64,000 bases of DNA from Zobellia uliginosa. Its GTDB lineage: Bacteria; Bacteroidota; Bacteroidia; Flavobacteriales; Flavobacteriaceae. The notes under the pieces were generated by a model, which was not told where the DNA came from, searched no databases, and saw only the letters and a program-made list of their open reading frames with translations. How positions within the stretch are numbered: the first letter of the stretch is position 1; each line of letters opens with the position of its first letter. The stretch is from NCBI RefSeq assembly GCF_900156625.1, contig NZ_FTOB01000003.1, forward strand, positions 682,001 through 746,000. Direction: 5' to 3'. Below are positions 34,332 through 43,048 of this stretch, piece by piece. The position numbers and the translations under genes are program-made.

Positions 34332-35063
34332 ATGGAACCCGAAAAAATATTGAATATATCCGTTGATTGTGTGGTTTTCGGATATGATATAAACACCAAA
34401 TCCTTAAATGTTTTATTGATCAAACGATTTTTGGAACGGAACGAAGAGGTTTTGGTAAACGATTATGTGCTGACGGGCTATCACGTGTATCAAAATGAAA
34501 CCCTTGATGAAACGGCAACTAGGGTTTTAAAGGAATTGACTGGTTTGACCGACCAGTACAAAAAGCAGTTTAAGGCCTTTGGAAACCCAGATCGATTAAC
34601 GAACGAGAAAGACCTTGTCTGGATTCAGAATGAAGGATTCCATTCAAGAACCATTACCATTGCGTATTACTTTTTGTTGAAAACGGACGATGTTGACCTA
34701 AAGAACAATAAATACCAGGCCAAGTGGTTTCCTGTCAACGATTTGCCCCAACTCGGATTTGATCACGAAAAAATCATATTGGAGGCTTACGAAGACCTTA
34801 AGACAAAATGCCTGTCGGAGCCTATTATATTTAAGCTCCTCCCCGATAAGTTTACCATTAACGAGGTTCAGGACCTCTACCAATCGATATTGGGGATAGA
34901 AATCGATAATAGAAATTTCAGAAGGAAGCTAATTAAGAAAAAATACATCATAGCCCTAGACGAAAAGCAGGTTGGGGTTTCTAAAAGACCTGCCCAACTG
35001 TACATGTTCAGCCTAGATCTGTACGAAAAGATGTTCAAGAAGAATTACCTGATAAATATTTAA
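34332..35063 (+). CDS. Nudix-fold transcriptional regulator (NrtR/AraR-like)
   Basis: A 243-residue protein from the ATG at 34332 (an upstream in-frame TTG at 34320 is less likely). Residues 8-145 form a Nudix fold. The Nudix box is degenerate: the usual REUxEE reads RVLKEL, so hydrolase activity is probably lost. Residues 165-240 form a winged helix (FTINEVQDLYQSILGIEIDNRNFRRKL). In Bacteroidetes such Nudix regulators sense sugars or nucleotides and control sugar catabolic genes. It is divergent from the mannitol operon, and two identical palindromes lie between them, so it very likely controls mannitol use. Confidence 0.88.
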   Translation: MEPEKILNISVDCVVFGYDINTKSLNVLLIKRFLERNEEVLVNDYVLTGYHVYQNETLDETATRVLKELTGLTDQYKKQFKAFGNPDRLTNEKDLVWIQNEGFHSRTITIAYYFLLKTDDVDLKNNKYQAKWFPVNDLPQLGFDHEKIILEAYEDLKTKCLSEPIIFKLLPDKFTINEVQDLYQSILGIEIDNRNFRRKLIKKKYIIALDEKQVGVSKRPAQLYMFSLDLYEKMFKKNYLINI

Positions 35064-35092
35064 TTCCAGTACCTATATCCTTTTTGGGAATT

Positions 35093-35419
35093 TCAGAGTT
35101 TTTGAACCTGTATCTGGTATGATTCTTTGGCCCAAGACACAAAATCGTTTGCATTTTCGAAGATCGAACCGGGTACGGTGTAGTACGAGGGTAATGGGGT
35201 GTTGGTTTTAAATATGGTAATGGGAGCTTCTCCCGCCGCTATATATTTTGACTGGTTGCTAGGGGCTACTTTAAGGGCCACGGTATTGTTATAGACCAGG
35301 CCGAACATGAGGCCTTCGTAAAATAAGCCCACACCACCGAACATTCTTTTGGTGTAGACGCCTTCCCATTGGGCCAATTGGTCTAAAACATAGGCTAAGA
35401 AGCCTTCGGTTACCTTCAT
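35093..35419 (-). CDS. TfoX N-terminal-domain protein
   Basis: A 108-residue single-domain protein from the ATG at 35419; the longer frame would reach back into the antiporter gene. The TfoX_N signature is visible in YTKRMFGGVGLFYEGLMFGLVYNNTVALKV near residues 20-50. In gammaproteobacteria a similar domain belongs to the competence regulator TfoX/Sxy, but lone copies are common in Bacteroidetes and have no established role. It starts ten bases after the stop of the antiporter gene and converges on the Nudix regulator. Confidence 0.85.
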   Translation of the reverse strand: MKVTEGFLAYVLDQLAQWEGVYTKRMFGGVGLFYEGLMFGLVYNNTVALKVAPSNQSKYIAAGEAPITIFKTNTPLPSYYTVPGSIFENANDFVSWAKESYQIQVQKL

Positions 35420-35429
35420 GTGAAAAAAA

Positions 35430-37316
35430 TTATGTATCTGGGTTTTCCAGGGCGACCCTGATCTGTTCACTATCCCAGTGGCTATCGAACTCGACAATCC
35501 CACGTTTAAAGTCCTGTTCCAATAATTTTTCTTGTTGTTCGAGTTCTTTCCGCGCCTTGAAAATATAATTATCGTCGCCTATTTGACCTTCTTTGGCCAG
35601 ACGCCTCAGGCTATCTTCGTCATATTTGATAAAGTTCTGGGCTTGGCGTTGTAAGGTGTATTTTCTAAAGCCCATTTGACTAAGGACCTCACTTGCCAAT
35701 TTTAGGGAAGTTTCAAGCGACTCCCTATAAATATGATCTATTTCCATATTTAGAAACTCGTAGGCTACGTATCTGTTTTTAGCGCGGACCATGATTTTTA
35801 CCTGTGGATATTTGTCCTTTACCGTCTTGGCCAATTGTTTGATGACATCGGGGTTGTCCATGGCACAAATTAGAATATTGGCCTCGGCTATACCGGCAGA
35901 TTCAAGTAGGTCGGTTCTAGTGGCATCGCCGTAATAGACCTCAAAACCCATTTTACGCAAAAAATCGACACGATTGGAGTCGTGGTCCAAGATAGTGGCC
36001 TCTACGCCATGGGTACGCAGAAATCGACCCACAGTGCTTCCAAAATGTCCGAACCCTACTAAAATTACTTTTTGCGATTTGGCAATGTGGTCCATAGGCC
36101 TTTTGATGGATTCCTTGGTGCCCAAACGCGGTAACAGCAGACGTTCGTTTACCATACCAATGATCGGGGTAAAGGTCATGGTCAATGCCGTAACCACCAA
36201 CATCATATCCATTTGGTCCTGTTCCAAAATGTTCAATTGAAATGCGAAGGATAGCAGAACAAAGGCGAACTCTCCTATTTGAGCGAGTCCGAAAGTCAAC
36301 AGTAATTTCTGGTTCAATTTTAATTTGAATACCGAGCCCGTAATAAAGAGCACCAATGCTTTTAGCACTATAACGGCGAGTAAAATGCCCCCAACGGTCA
36401 ATGGGCTGTTCGCAATCACGATAAAATTAATGGAAGCGCCTACGGCCATAAAGAACAGTCCTAAGAGCAGGTTTTTAAAAGGTTCGAGGGTGCTTTCCAA
36501 TTCGTGTTTGAATTCACTGTTCGACAAGACTACTCCACCAAGGAAGGCCCCTAGGGCAGGACTCAAGCCGACCAGTTCCATTAAAAAGGAAATACCGAAG
36601 ACGATAAGCAGGGCGGCGGCAATCAATAATTCCCTAACACCTGTCTTGGCTACTTTTCGCAACATAGGTACTATAAGGTACTTTCCCGCCACCACAATGA
36701 CTACTACCGATACCAAAATCGCGAGGGTCTGTAGGCCCAGAGGGAGGTTTTGAAGCAGATTGGCGTGTTCATTACCGTGTTCAATCGCGGGTTCATCCGT
36801 ATTGGCCAACAAGGGTAAGGCCCCGAGCATGAAAATCACGATAATATCCTGGAACAACAATATGGAAAATGAAGATTGTCCGAAATTGGTATTCAGCAGG
36901 CCTTTTTCCTTTATGGTCTGTAGGGCAATGGCGGTGGAGGACAAGGCCGTGGCCATTGCCAATGTCAAGGCCACGGTTTTATCGAATCCAAATAGAATAA
37001 AAAGAAAATAAGAAAGCAGCATGGTGGCCGCTACCTGAAGCCCTCCCATACCGACTATGGTTTTTCGCATTTTCCAGAAATTCTTGGGTTCAATTTCCAG
37101 ACCGATCAAGAACAACATCATCACTACGCCAAATTCGGCAAAGTGAAGAATGTCATCGCCTTCGTTCCCAATAAATCCCAATACATAGGGACCGATCAAT
37201 ACCCCGGCCAACAAATAGCCTAATACCGAACTAAGTCCCAGTCGTTTGGCGATAGAAACACAAATAATAGCGCCCAATAAAAAGACTATGGCTTCAAAAA
37301 GAATACTTCCTGTCAT
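35430..37316 (-). CDS. CPA2-family cation:proton antiporter with TrkA-N domain (KefB/KefC-like)
   Basis: A 628-residue membrane protein. Residues 5-385 hold about twelve membrane helices of the Na+/H+ exchanger fold, with the SPALGAFLGGVVLSNSEF motif. Residues 405-520 form a Rossmann-type TrkA-N domain (VILVGFGHFGSTVGRFLRTHG) for NAD(H) or glutathione-adduct sensing. The tail is helical and charged. KefC-type systems release K+ and acidify the cytoplasm during electrophile stress. The start overlaps the KefF-like gene by four bases, the usual partner arrangement. Confidence 0.92.
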   Translation of the reverse strand: MTGSILFEAIVFLLGAIICVSIAKRLGLSSVLGYLLAGVLIGPYVLGFIGNEGDDILHFAEFGVVMMLFLIGLEIEPKNFWKMRKTIVGMGGLQVAATMLLSYFLFILFGFDKTVALTLAMATALSSTAIALQTIKEKGLLNTNFGQSSFSILLFQDIIVIFMLGALPLLANTDEPAIEHGNEHANLLQNLPLGLQTLAILVSVVVIVVAGKYLIVPMLRKVAKTGVRELLIAAALLIVFGISFLMELVGLSPALGAFLGGVVLSNSEFKHELESTLEPFKNLLLGLFFMAVGASINFIVIANSPLTVGGILLAVIVLKALVLFITGSVFKLKLNQKLLLTFGLAQIGEFAFVLLSFAFQLNILEQDQMDMMLVVTALTMTFTPIIGMVNERLLLPRLGTKESIKRPMDHIAKSQKVILVGFGHFGSTVGRFLRTHGVEATILDHDSNRVDFLRKMGFEVYYGDATRTDLLESAGIAEANILICAMDNPDVIKQLAKTVKDKYPQVKIMVRAKNRYVAYEFLNMEIDHIYRESLETSLKLASEVLSQMGFRKYTLQRQAQNFIKYDEDSLRRLAKEGQIGDDNYIFKARKELEQQEKLLEQDFKRGIVEFDSHWDSEQIRVALENPDT

Positions 37317-37918
37317 ATCTTATCTGTTGTTTGTAATTGGGGAATATCGTTTATAAAGGAAAAGCCTCGAACATCGGTCCGCTTTAGATTTTGTTGCAAT
37401 ACATCCAATAAGCTATCGTATTGCTCGGCATAGGTGTGTAACTCTTCAATTTCTATTTTATGTGTGCCCATAACGGCAAAAGGTGGAAGATACTGCATAC
37501 CGCACAAATTAGCCGTTTGTTCAAAAGGTCGCAAGAACTCGGTTACCGAATAACTGTTGCTTCCTTGTGAGCAGTAAAGTTCCCTGCTGCCTCCGGTAGT
37601 AATAACGTTCAAGCATTTTTTAGACTGTAGGGCCGTGCCATTTGGCCCGTAGGCCCATCCGAATTCCAAGACCACATCTATCCATTGCTTCATTAAAGGT
37701 GGGCAACTGTACCAATAAAATGGGTGATGGAAGATAATTATATCGTGTGCACTCATCAGCGCTTTTTCGGCCTCTACATCTATATTAAAGTCGGGGTAGC
37801 GTTCATATAAGTCGTGAAACGTTACCCCCTCTTTATCTTTAATCTTATCGACTAAAATGGCATTCGCCCTAGATTTTTCAAACTTAGGGTGAGAAAATAA
37901 AACCAATATATTTTTCAT
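37313..37918 (-). CDS. KefF-like NAD(P)H:quinone oxidoreductase
   Basis: A 201-residue flavodoxin-fold protein of the NQO/KefF group. Start ILVLFSHPKFEKSRAN gives the FMN-binding loop; FHHPFYWYSCPPLMKQWIDVVLEFGWAYG is the family signature. KefF binds to KefC and activates K+ efflux, and also reduces quinones. It overlaps the antiporter gene by four bases, so the two are made together. This pair defends against toxic electrophiles, which fits the neighbouring redox genes. Confidence 0.9.
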   Translation of the reverse strand: MKNILVLFSHPKFEKSRANAILVDKIKDKEGVTFHDLYERYPDFNIDVEAEKALMSAHDIIIFHHPFYWYSCPPLMKQWIDVVLEFGWAYGPNGTALQSKKCLNVITTGGSRELYCSQGSNSYSVTEFLRPFEQTANLCGMQYLPPFAVMGTHKIEIEELHTYAEQYDSLLDVLQQNLKRTDVRGFSFINDIPQLQTTDKI

Positions 37919-38007
37919 ATTGCGAATTTAGTCGAAAGTACCATGCAATTAAAAGTTGTCATTTTTTTTTACACAAAAAATACATTCTATTTTAGGTGTA
38001 AACGATT

Positions 38008-38799
38008 CTATTTTAGTACTATCGAGCTACTTAATTCAATTAATTTTTCAATTTTTTTTGCATCATATGCATCGGGGTGTGCTTGTGCATAACTGCCTTT
38101 GTCATTATCGAAATAGGACTTGGTCTTAGCCCTGTCCGTCATCGCCAGATCGTATAGGATATTGACACCTTTTTCTGCGGGCGACCAGTGTTGTCCGTAG
38201 GCTTCGTTCGCCATTTTGGTATTTAGCAAAGAACCTGGATTCACCGCTACCACAAGAATATTTGGCTCTTTTTGGGCTAAATCAAAACTCCACATGGTCA
38301 ATGCCAACTTGCTCTGGGCATAGGCTTCATTGGTTCCTAGGTTATCTCGACCCTGCAAGGCTTCCAAGGAAACGGAAGTTTGGGCGGCGGAACTCAGGTT
38401 TACAATTCTAGGTGCATCTGCTTTTTTTAATAATGGCAAAACTGCATTGGTGAATTGATACGGGGCTAAATAATTAACGACTAATCGAACATCTACTCCG
38501 TTTTCAGCGGTATCCGTATGAGTTTTTAATAGACCTGCATTGTTCACTAAAACATCGATTTTCGGCATTTGTTCGGTGACTTTCGATGCCATTTTTTTTA
38601 CATCGGCTAAATCTGAAAAATCCGCTAGAAAACCCATGATATTTTCATTGCCCGATTCCTCTTTTATTTCAGTTAAAACGGCATTTAATTTTGCTTCGCT
38701 TCTACCATGAACGGCTACAAAATGTCCTTCCTTTGCCAAACGCAAGGCTAGTAATTTTCCTATACCATCTGTACTTCCTGTTATTAAAATATGTTTCAT
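38008..38799 (-). CDS. short-chain dehydrogenase/reductase
   Basis: A 263-residue classical SDR from the ATG at 38799; 13 upstream codons in the longer frame precede the Rossmann start and are unlikely. Cofactor motif TGSTDGIG, NNAG in DVLVNNAGLL, Ser in VNLSSAA and the YAQSK active-site pair are all present. NADP(H) use is likely. The substrate is not predictable from the sequence; the relation is to retinol-dehydrogenase-like SDRs. First of the one-strand redox block (read from the left edge). Confidence 0.9.
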   Translation of the reverse strand: MKHILITGSTDGIGKLLALRLAKEGHFVAVHGRSEAKLNAVLTEIKEESGNENIMGFLADFSDLADVKKMASKVTEQMPKIDVLVNNAGLLKTHTDTAENGVDVRLVVNYLAPYQFTNAVLPLLKKADAPRIVNLSSAAQTSVSLEALQGRDNLGTNEAYAQSKLALTMWSFDLAQKEPNILVVAVNPGSLLNTKMANEAYGQHWSPAEKGVNILYDLAMTDRAKTKSYFDNDKGSYAQAHPDAYDAKKIEKLIELSSSIVLK

Positions 38800-38994
38800 T
38801 GTATTTTTTTTTATGTTGATGAAAACTGGCAACACCAATATTGCCAGTTTTTTAATTTTATTGGCACCACCAAGGGTATAATACTCCGAGGCTTGCCTCG
38901 AATTTAATAGTTTGTTTCCTTTGAATTCCTTATGGGCTTGACCTGAGGTGTTTTACTTTTTGTCTTAAATAAATAATAAGCTACGCTTACTGTT

Positions 38995-39957
38995 TTAAAA
39001 CGGCGCAACGGTATCTTTAGGACCATCAGGCAAGCTCCAGCGTTGGCGAGGCGTAACACTTTCAAAAGCATCATTTTTGATGGTGTCACCGCTACTATTT
39101 CCGTAACTACTTGTATTACCACGTGGTATTTGCATACGGTCTCCGTATAACCAAACCACTAAGTTACTACGTTGTCCGCTTGTAATTGGGTGTGTTGCGT
39201 GGGGTACATTGCCTCTGTGAATTATGGCCTTTCCTGGTTCAAAAATAGCTTGTACCGTTTTTCCTGAAGCTTTATCATAAAAATCAACCTCAGATCCTGT
39301 AAACTTTTCATCTGGTAAGTTGATGTTGATATTTAAGGTAGCTGCCGAGGCATCCGTATGGGCATGCAAATCCTTGTCTTTATCTGGATTGTACTGGATT
39401 GAGAAACCAAAAGTCTGATTGTCATAACCATAAGTTCCTAATAACAAACGAGCTATCGGACGCATATAACGATCCATGATGTCATTATAAAAAGCCTGAA
39501 AGTTAGGTGCTGCAAGGTGCCCTTCCGAACGTGGATCTAACATCATTCCGTAACGGTTTAACTGTATACCGTAAGGCGCACGTTTTGGTACTCTTGAATT
39601 TGCAACAGCTTCTAAATAGTTGCGAAAATCCGTTAAGCGATCCAAATCAAAAAACTGGGCGGAGTATACACCAGGAATTATTTCTTCCCATAAATCGGCA
39701 ACGGCGGATTCTTTTTCCGGGTTTTCCCATGCCTCGTTGACCGCTTGTCGCAAACGGGGATCAAGAAGCGTTTCATTAAGAATTGGTAAATTATCCTTGT
39801 TTTCCATTTCCCATTCAACCCATGCTTCTTCGAGTAAATTTCGGTTACTGTTCCAGAATTGTGAGACAGAGGCTTCACGTATTAAGGAAGCTTCACGGGA
39901 AGGTAAAGTAAGTGCACGGGCTTGTGCGAGTGCATTTTTATCTGTTGTTGTTTTCAT
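38995..39957 (-). CDS. Fe(II)/2-oxoglutarate-dependent oxygenase-like protein
   Basis: A 320-residue protein. The facial triad is visible: His200 and Asp202 in LHAHTDAS, His253 in NVPHATHPITSGQR, with Arg263 ten residues later as the 2-oxoglutarate anchor, the spacing normal for prolyl-4-hydroxylase-like enzymes. Strands around FGFSIQYN and TLNININLPDE fit the double-stranded beta-helix. The N-terminal 100 residues are helical and not typical of any family I recognise. The substrate is unknown. Divides the SDR and quinone-reductase genes in the redox block. Confidence 0.8.
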   Translation of the reverse strand: MKTTTDKNALAQARALTLPSREASLIREASVSQFWNSNRNLLEEAWVEWEMENKDNLPILNETLLDPRLRQAVNEAWENPEKESAVADLWEEIIPGVYSAQFFDLDRLTDFRNYLEAVANSRVPKRAPYGIQLNRYGMMLDPRSEGHLAAPNFQAFYNDIMDRYMRPIARLLLGTYGYDNQTFGFSIQYNPDKDKDLHAHTDASAATLNININLPDEKFTGSEVDFYDKASGKTVQAIFEPGKAIIHRGNVPHATHPITSGQRSNLVVWLYGDRMQIPRGNTSSYGNSSGDTIKNDAFESVTPRQRWSLPDGPKDTVAPF

Positions 39958-40088
39958 TGTTTATTTTTTTAGCTTGATACTTGTATTGTACTTGTTATTA
40001 AAACAAAATTAAGTGCAGACACCGCTTGACCTTTGGTAACAAAAAAGGTAGTTTCAGTAAAAAACAAGGCCGATCGACTGGATATGAA

Positions 40089-40110
40089 GAATACCGCAAA
40101 AGAGGTATTC
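40089..40110. repeat. inverted repeat between oxygenase and quinone-reductase genes
   Basis: GAATACC (40089-40095) and GGTATTC (40104-40110) form a perfect seven-base stem or palindrome with eight bases between. It lies in the 200-base gap upstream of the oxygenase gene. Operator or terminator cannot be told apart; no T-run follows. Confidence 0.4.
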
Positions 40111-40157
40111 AACACTACCGACCAATAGTAAGGGTGCATTGCAAATCCCTATTGTTT

Positions 40158-41141
40158 TCAGTTTTCCACTACTATTTTACCAATAGCTTTGCCACTTTGT
40201 AAATGTGCGTAAGCCTCACCCACTTGTTCCAATGAAAATCGGTTTTCATCGACTATCGGGGTTAAATGTCCCTCGTTGGAAATTTCGGCCAAACGTTGTA
40301 AAACATCCCCGTGTACGTCCCTTTTAAAGTTGTGCAACATGGGGATCAGCATAAACACTACGTGCAATGTTGCCCCTTTAAAGTGAAGCGGCGTTAAATC
40401 TAGCTCACATAAGGAAACCGTAGTGGAAATATGTCCGTTTAGGGCAACCGCCTCAATGGAATTGGTAAGGTTTGCGCCACCGACCGTATCAAAAACCACA
40501 TCAAAACCACCATCGGTGTATTTAGCCGTATAATCCGTTACTTTTTCCGTAGTAAAATCAATAAAGGTCGCTCCAAATTTTTCAACGATCGCTTTTTGCC
40601 TGTCTCCGGTACCTGTCGCATATACTTCCGCTCCAAAATATTTGGCCAATTGCATGGCCAAGTGACCGACACCGCCGGAACCACCGTGAACCAATACTTT
40701 CTGACCGGCCTTTACCCCTGCCCTTGTCAATCCTTCGTAAGCGGTAATCGCTACCAAGGGCAAGGCTGCCGTTTCACGCATACTCAGTCTTTTTGGTTTG
40801 TGACCGATTAAATTGCTATCGGCAAGAATATATTCGGTCAAGCTTCCTGGTAAATCGGCCAATCCACCTGCGCAACCATAGACTTCATCACCTACTTTAA
40901 AACCTTCGACCCCATCGCCGACGGCGGCTACGGTTCCTGCAAAATCCATTCCCAATAAAGCGGGTATAGCGGGAGACAATGGCAAATCGGAGCCCATGTT
41001 CTTAATCATCGTGTCTATCGTATTTACACTAGATGCCGCTATCTTTACCAATACGTGGTTGGCCTTTACTTCCGGTTTATCAATTTCCGAAACCTCGAAT
41101 TTTGCATTTTCTCCATAATTGTTCAATAACATTGCTTTCAT
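40158..41141 (-). CDS. quinone-oxidoreductase-type MDR enzyme
   Basis: A 327-residue medium-chain reductase without the structural zinc ligands. NADPH loop VHGGSGGVGHLAMQLAKYFGAEV near 148-168; entrance motif GMDFAGTVAAVGDGVEGFKVGDEVYG. It would reduce quinones, enones or similar electrophiles with NADPH in the cytoplasm. It follows the enoyl-CoA-hydratase-like gene by about 40 bases on the same strand and is part of the redox block. Confidence 0.9.
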   Translation of the reverse strand: MKAMLLNNYGENAKFEVSEIDKPEVKANHVLVKIAASSVNTIDTMIKNMGSDLPLSPAIPALLGMDFAGTVAAVGDGVEGFKVGDEVYGCAGGLADLPGSLTEYILADSNLIGHKPKRLSMRETAALPLVAITAYEGLTRAGVKAGQKVLVHGGSGGVGHLAMQLAKYFGAEVYATGTGDRQKAIVEKFGATFIDFTTEKVTDYTAKYTDGGFDVVFDTVGGANLTNSIEAVALNGHISTTVSLCELDLTPLHFKGATLHVVFMLIPMLHNFKRDVHGDVLQRLAEISNEGHLTPIVDENRFSLEQVGEAYAHLQSGKAIGKIVVEN

Positions 41142-41180
41142 ATCAATCTCTATTTTTATTTAATTGTTATTCTTGTTCTA

Positions 41181-42029
41181 TTAATTTACTTCTTGAATAT
41201 CCATCACCATTTGTTCCCAGTTCTTTTGGTTGTTATGGTCAAACTGAGCGCCATTTTCATCGGCATAGGTGAATCTTTTTATTGCAGGCGTTTTGCTTGT
41301 TGTTTGAAACAATTGGTAGGCTTCCTCTTTTAAAGCCTCTTTGATCGGTAAGTCTATGGATGCATAAACCGCACGTTTGCTAGCTGCAATAGAATCTGCC
41401 GGAAATTTAGAAATGCGTTCAGCCAAGGCATCTACATAAGGTCCTATTTCATCTGCATTCAATGCCTTGTTAATGGTTCCGAATTTTTCAGCTTCGTCCG
41501 CATCCCAATCTTTGGCACCTAAAATAATTTCCAGTGCTTTGCCTAAACCGGTTTGTCTAGCCATACGGGAGGCGCCACCACCACAGGGTAAAATGCCCAT
41601 GCCTACTTCCATTTGCATAAACTTGGTTTTTCCCCTCGCAGCAAAACGCATGTCCAATGCCAATGCCATTTCGTGTCCGCCACCACGTGCAAAACCTTCA
41701 ATTTTTGCGATGGTTGCTTGCGGAACCTTGCTCAATCTTTCTAAAACAGACTGTAGGTCCAAAAGCTGTACTTCCTTTCTTGGTACGGCTTCTGTAGACA
41801 TGTCCCTAAGCAAGTTGGTATCGTAATGACACACCCAATATCCTGGATTTGAAGATTCAAAAACGACTACTTTTATGCTTCTATCACGTTCTAAGCGTAA
41901 GCAAAGACTGCTTAAGTCTGCCAGCATTTCTTGCCCTTGTACGTTTACAGGACCATAGTTTATGCTCACTGTTAAAATTCCGTCTTTTTGTTCTGCCGTA
42001 AATGTTTGAAAATTCTTGTAGTCCATCAT
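41181..42029 (-). CDS. enoyl-CoA hydratase/isomerase-family protein
   Basis: A 282-residue crotonase-fold protein from the ATG at 42029; the upstream 15 codons in the longer frame look non-coding. Oxyanion-hole segment AKIEGFARGGGHEMALALDMRFAA and the second active-site region MEVGMGILPCGGGASRMARQTG are clear, the latter with the acidic residue kept. The C-terminal part is longer than in simple hydratases. It may act on a CoA thioester or have a changed reaction. It lies between the AraC regulator and the quinone reductase. Confidence 0.85.
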   Translation of the reverse strand: MMDYKNFQTFTAEQKDGILTVSINYGPVNVQGQEMLADLSSLCLRLERDRSIKVVVFESSNPGYWVCHYDTNLLRDMSTEAVPRKEVQLLDLQSVLERLSKVPQATIAKIEGFARGGGHEMALALDMRFAARGKTKFMQMEVGMGILPCGGGASRMARQTGLGKALEIILGAKDWDADEAEKFGTINKALNADEIGPYVDALAERISKFPADSIAASKRAVYASIDLPIKEALKEEAYQLFQTTSKTPAIKRFTYADENGAQFDHNNQKNWEQMVMDIQEVN

Positions 42030-42151
42030 CTTGGGTTTTAGGTTATCTAGTGTTCTGTTATAATTACAGGACAAAGTTACCTAGGTACCCAAGCTTTATT
42101 TTGGTAGAAAAACCAGAGGTATTGGTAAAAAATAAGGTTTTTGGTAATAAC

Positions 42152-43015
42152 TTAGGCTAGATGGGCTTTAAATGCACTCAAACTGATGCCTTTGTAGGTT
42201 TTAAAGATTTTGTTTAAATGGCTAGAATCTGTAAAACCAAGATCGATAGCAATTTCCGAATCTTGTGCATCGGTGTACTTTAATCGGGTCTCTACCAATT
42301 TTAATTTGTAGTTGATGATGTACTTTTTTAAGGATACATCCGTATGTTTTTTAAAGTATTCGCTGATGTAATTGTCGGCCATGTGAAATTCTTCGGCCAA
42401 GCTCTTGGTAGTGAGTAATTCGGAATGGTAAATATTAGTGTGAATGTAGTTGATGATTTGCTGAATCTTGGATGATTTTACTGCTTTTACGGTCTCCGAA
42501 GTATTGATAAACTGAATGTTTCGAGCAATAAGATGCAGTATGACGGACAAGGAATTTTGAATGATAAAATTATCGAAGGTCTGCTCTCTCATATATTCAA
42601 TGGCAACCATATTGATTAAGGATACCAAGTGCGACCTGTCCGATTCGGTTTCGAACTGCATTTCACGCAGTTCGTGACTTTCGCTATTGAGGATTTCCTC
42701 GATTTTTCGAAACCAATTGTTAACGGGCAGTGTTTCGTTCCGAGTAGATGTATTTCTAAAGAAGCTTTTTAAAAACTTAACAGCAATAGTAGTAGTGGCG
42801 GTTTCAGGGGTAACGATATAAATATCGTCAGGTATAAAAACAAATACACTATTGGCGGTGTAGGGCACGGTTTTACCATTGATTTTTATAGTTCCCGTTC
42901 CCTTTTCAAAATATAGGATTTCAAAAAAACGAATGGTCGTGTATTTGCAAAATTCAAAGAAAGTCTGTTCTTCGTATTTTGCAATTACAATATTTTCAAT
43001 GATAGTACGTGCCAT
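42152..43015 (-). CDS. AraC-family transcriptional regulator
   Basis: A 287-residue regulator. The first 130 residues look like a cupin-type sensor (FFEILYFEKGTGTIKINGK, VFIPDDIYIVTPE). The C-terminal 100 residues hold the two helix-turn-helix motifs of AraC: SLAEEFHMADNYISEYFKK and SEIAIDLGFTDSSHLNKIFKTYKGIS. It closely resembles the regulator at 55139 in domain plan and DNA-binding motifs. It lies upstream of the hydratase/quinone-reductase genes on the same strand and probably controls them. Confidence 0.92.
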   Translation of the reverse strand: MARTIIENIVIAKYEEQTFFEFCKYTTIRFFEILYFEKGTGTIKINGKTVPYTANSVFVFIPDDIYIVTPETATTTIAVKFLKSFFRNTSTRNETLPVNNWFRKIEEILNSESHELREMQFETESDRSHLVSLINMVAIEYMREQTFDNFIIQNSLSVILHLIARNIQFINTSETVKAVKSSKIQQIINYIHTNIYHSELLTTKSLAEEFHMADNYISEYFKKHTDVSLKKYIINYKLKLVETRLKYTDAQDSEIAIDLGFTDSSHLNKIFKTYKGISLSAFKAHLA

Positions 43016-43048
43016 AATCGATTCTTTTCAGTGCATTGTAAAGCGCGA

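Noticed and set aside
37968-38002. TTTACAC and GTGTAAA inverted repeat upstream of the KefF-like gene
   Set aside because: The seven-base arms are 21 bases apart in very AT-rich DNA; too weak to call an operator or terminator.
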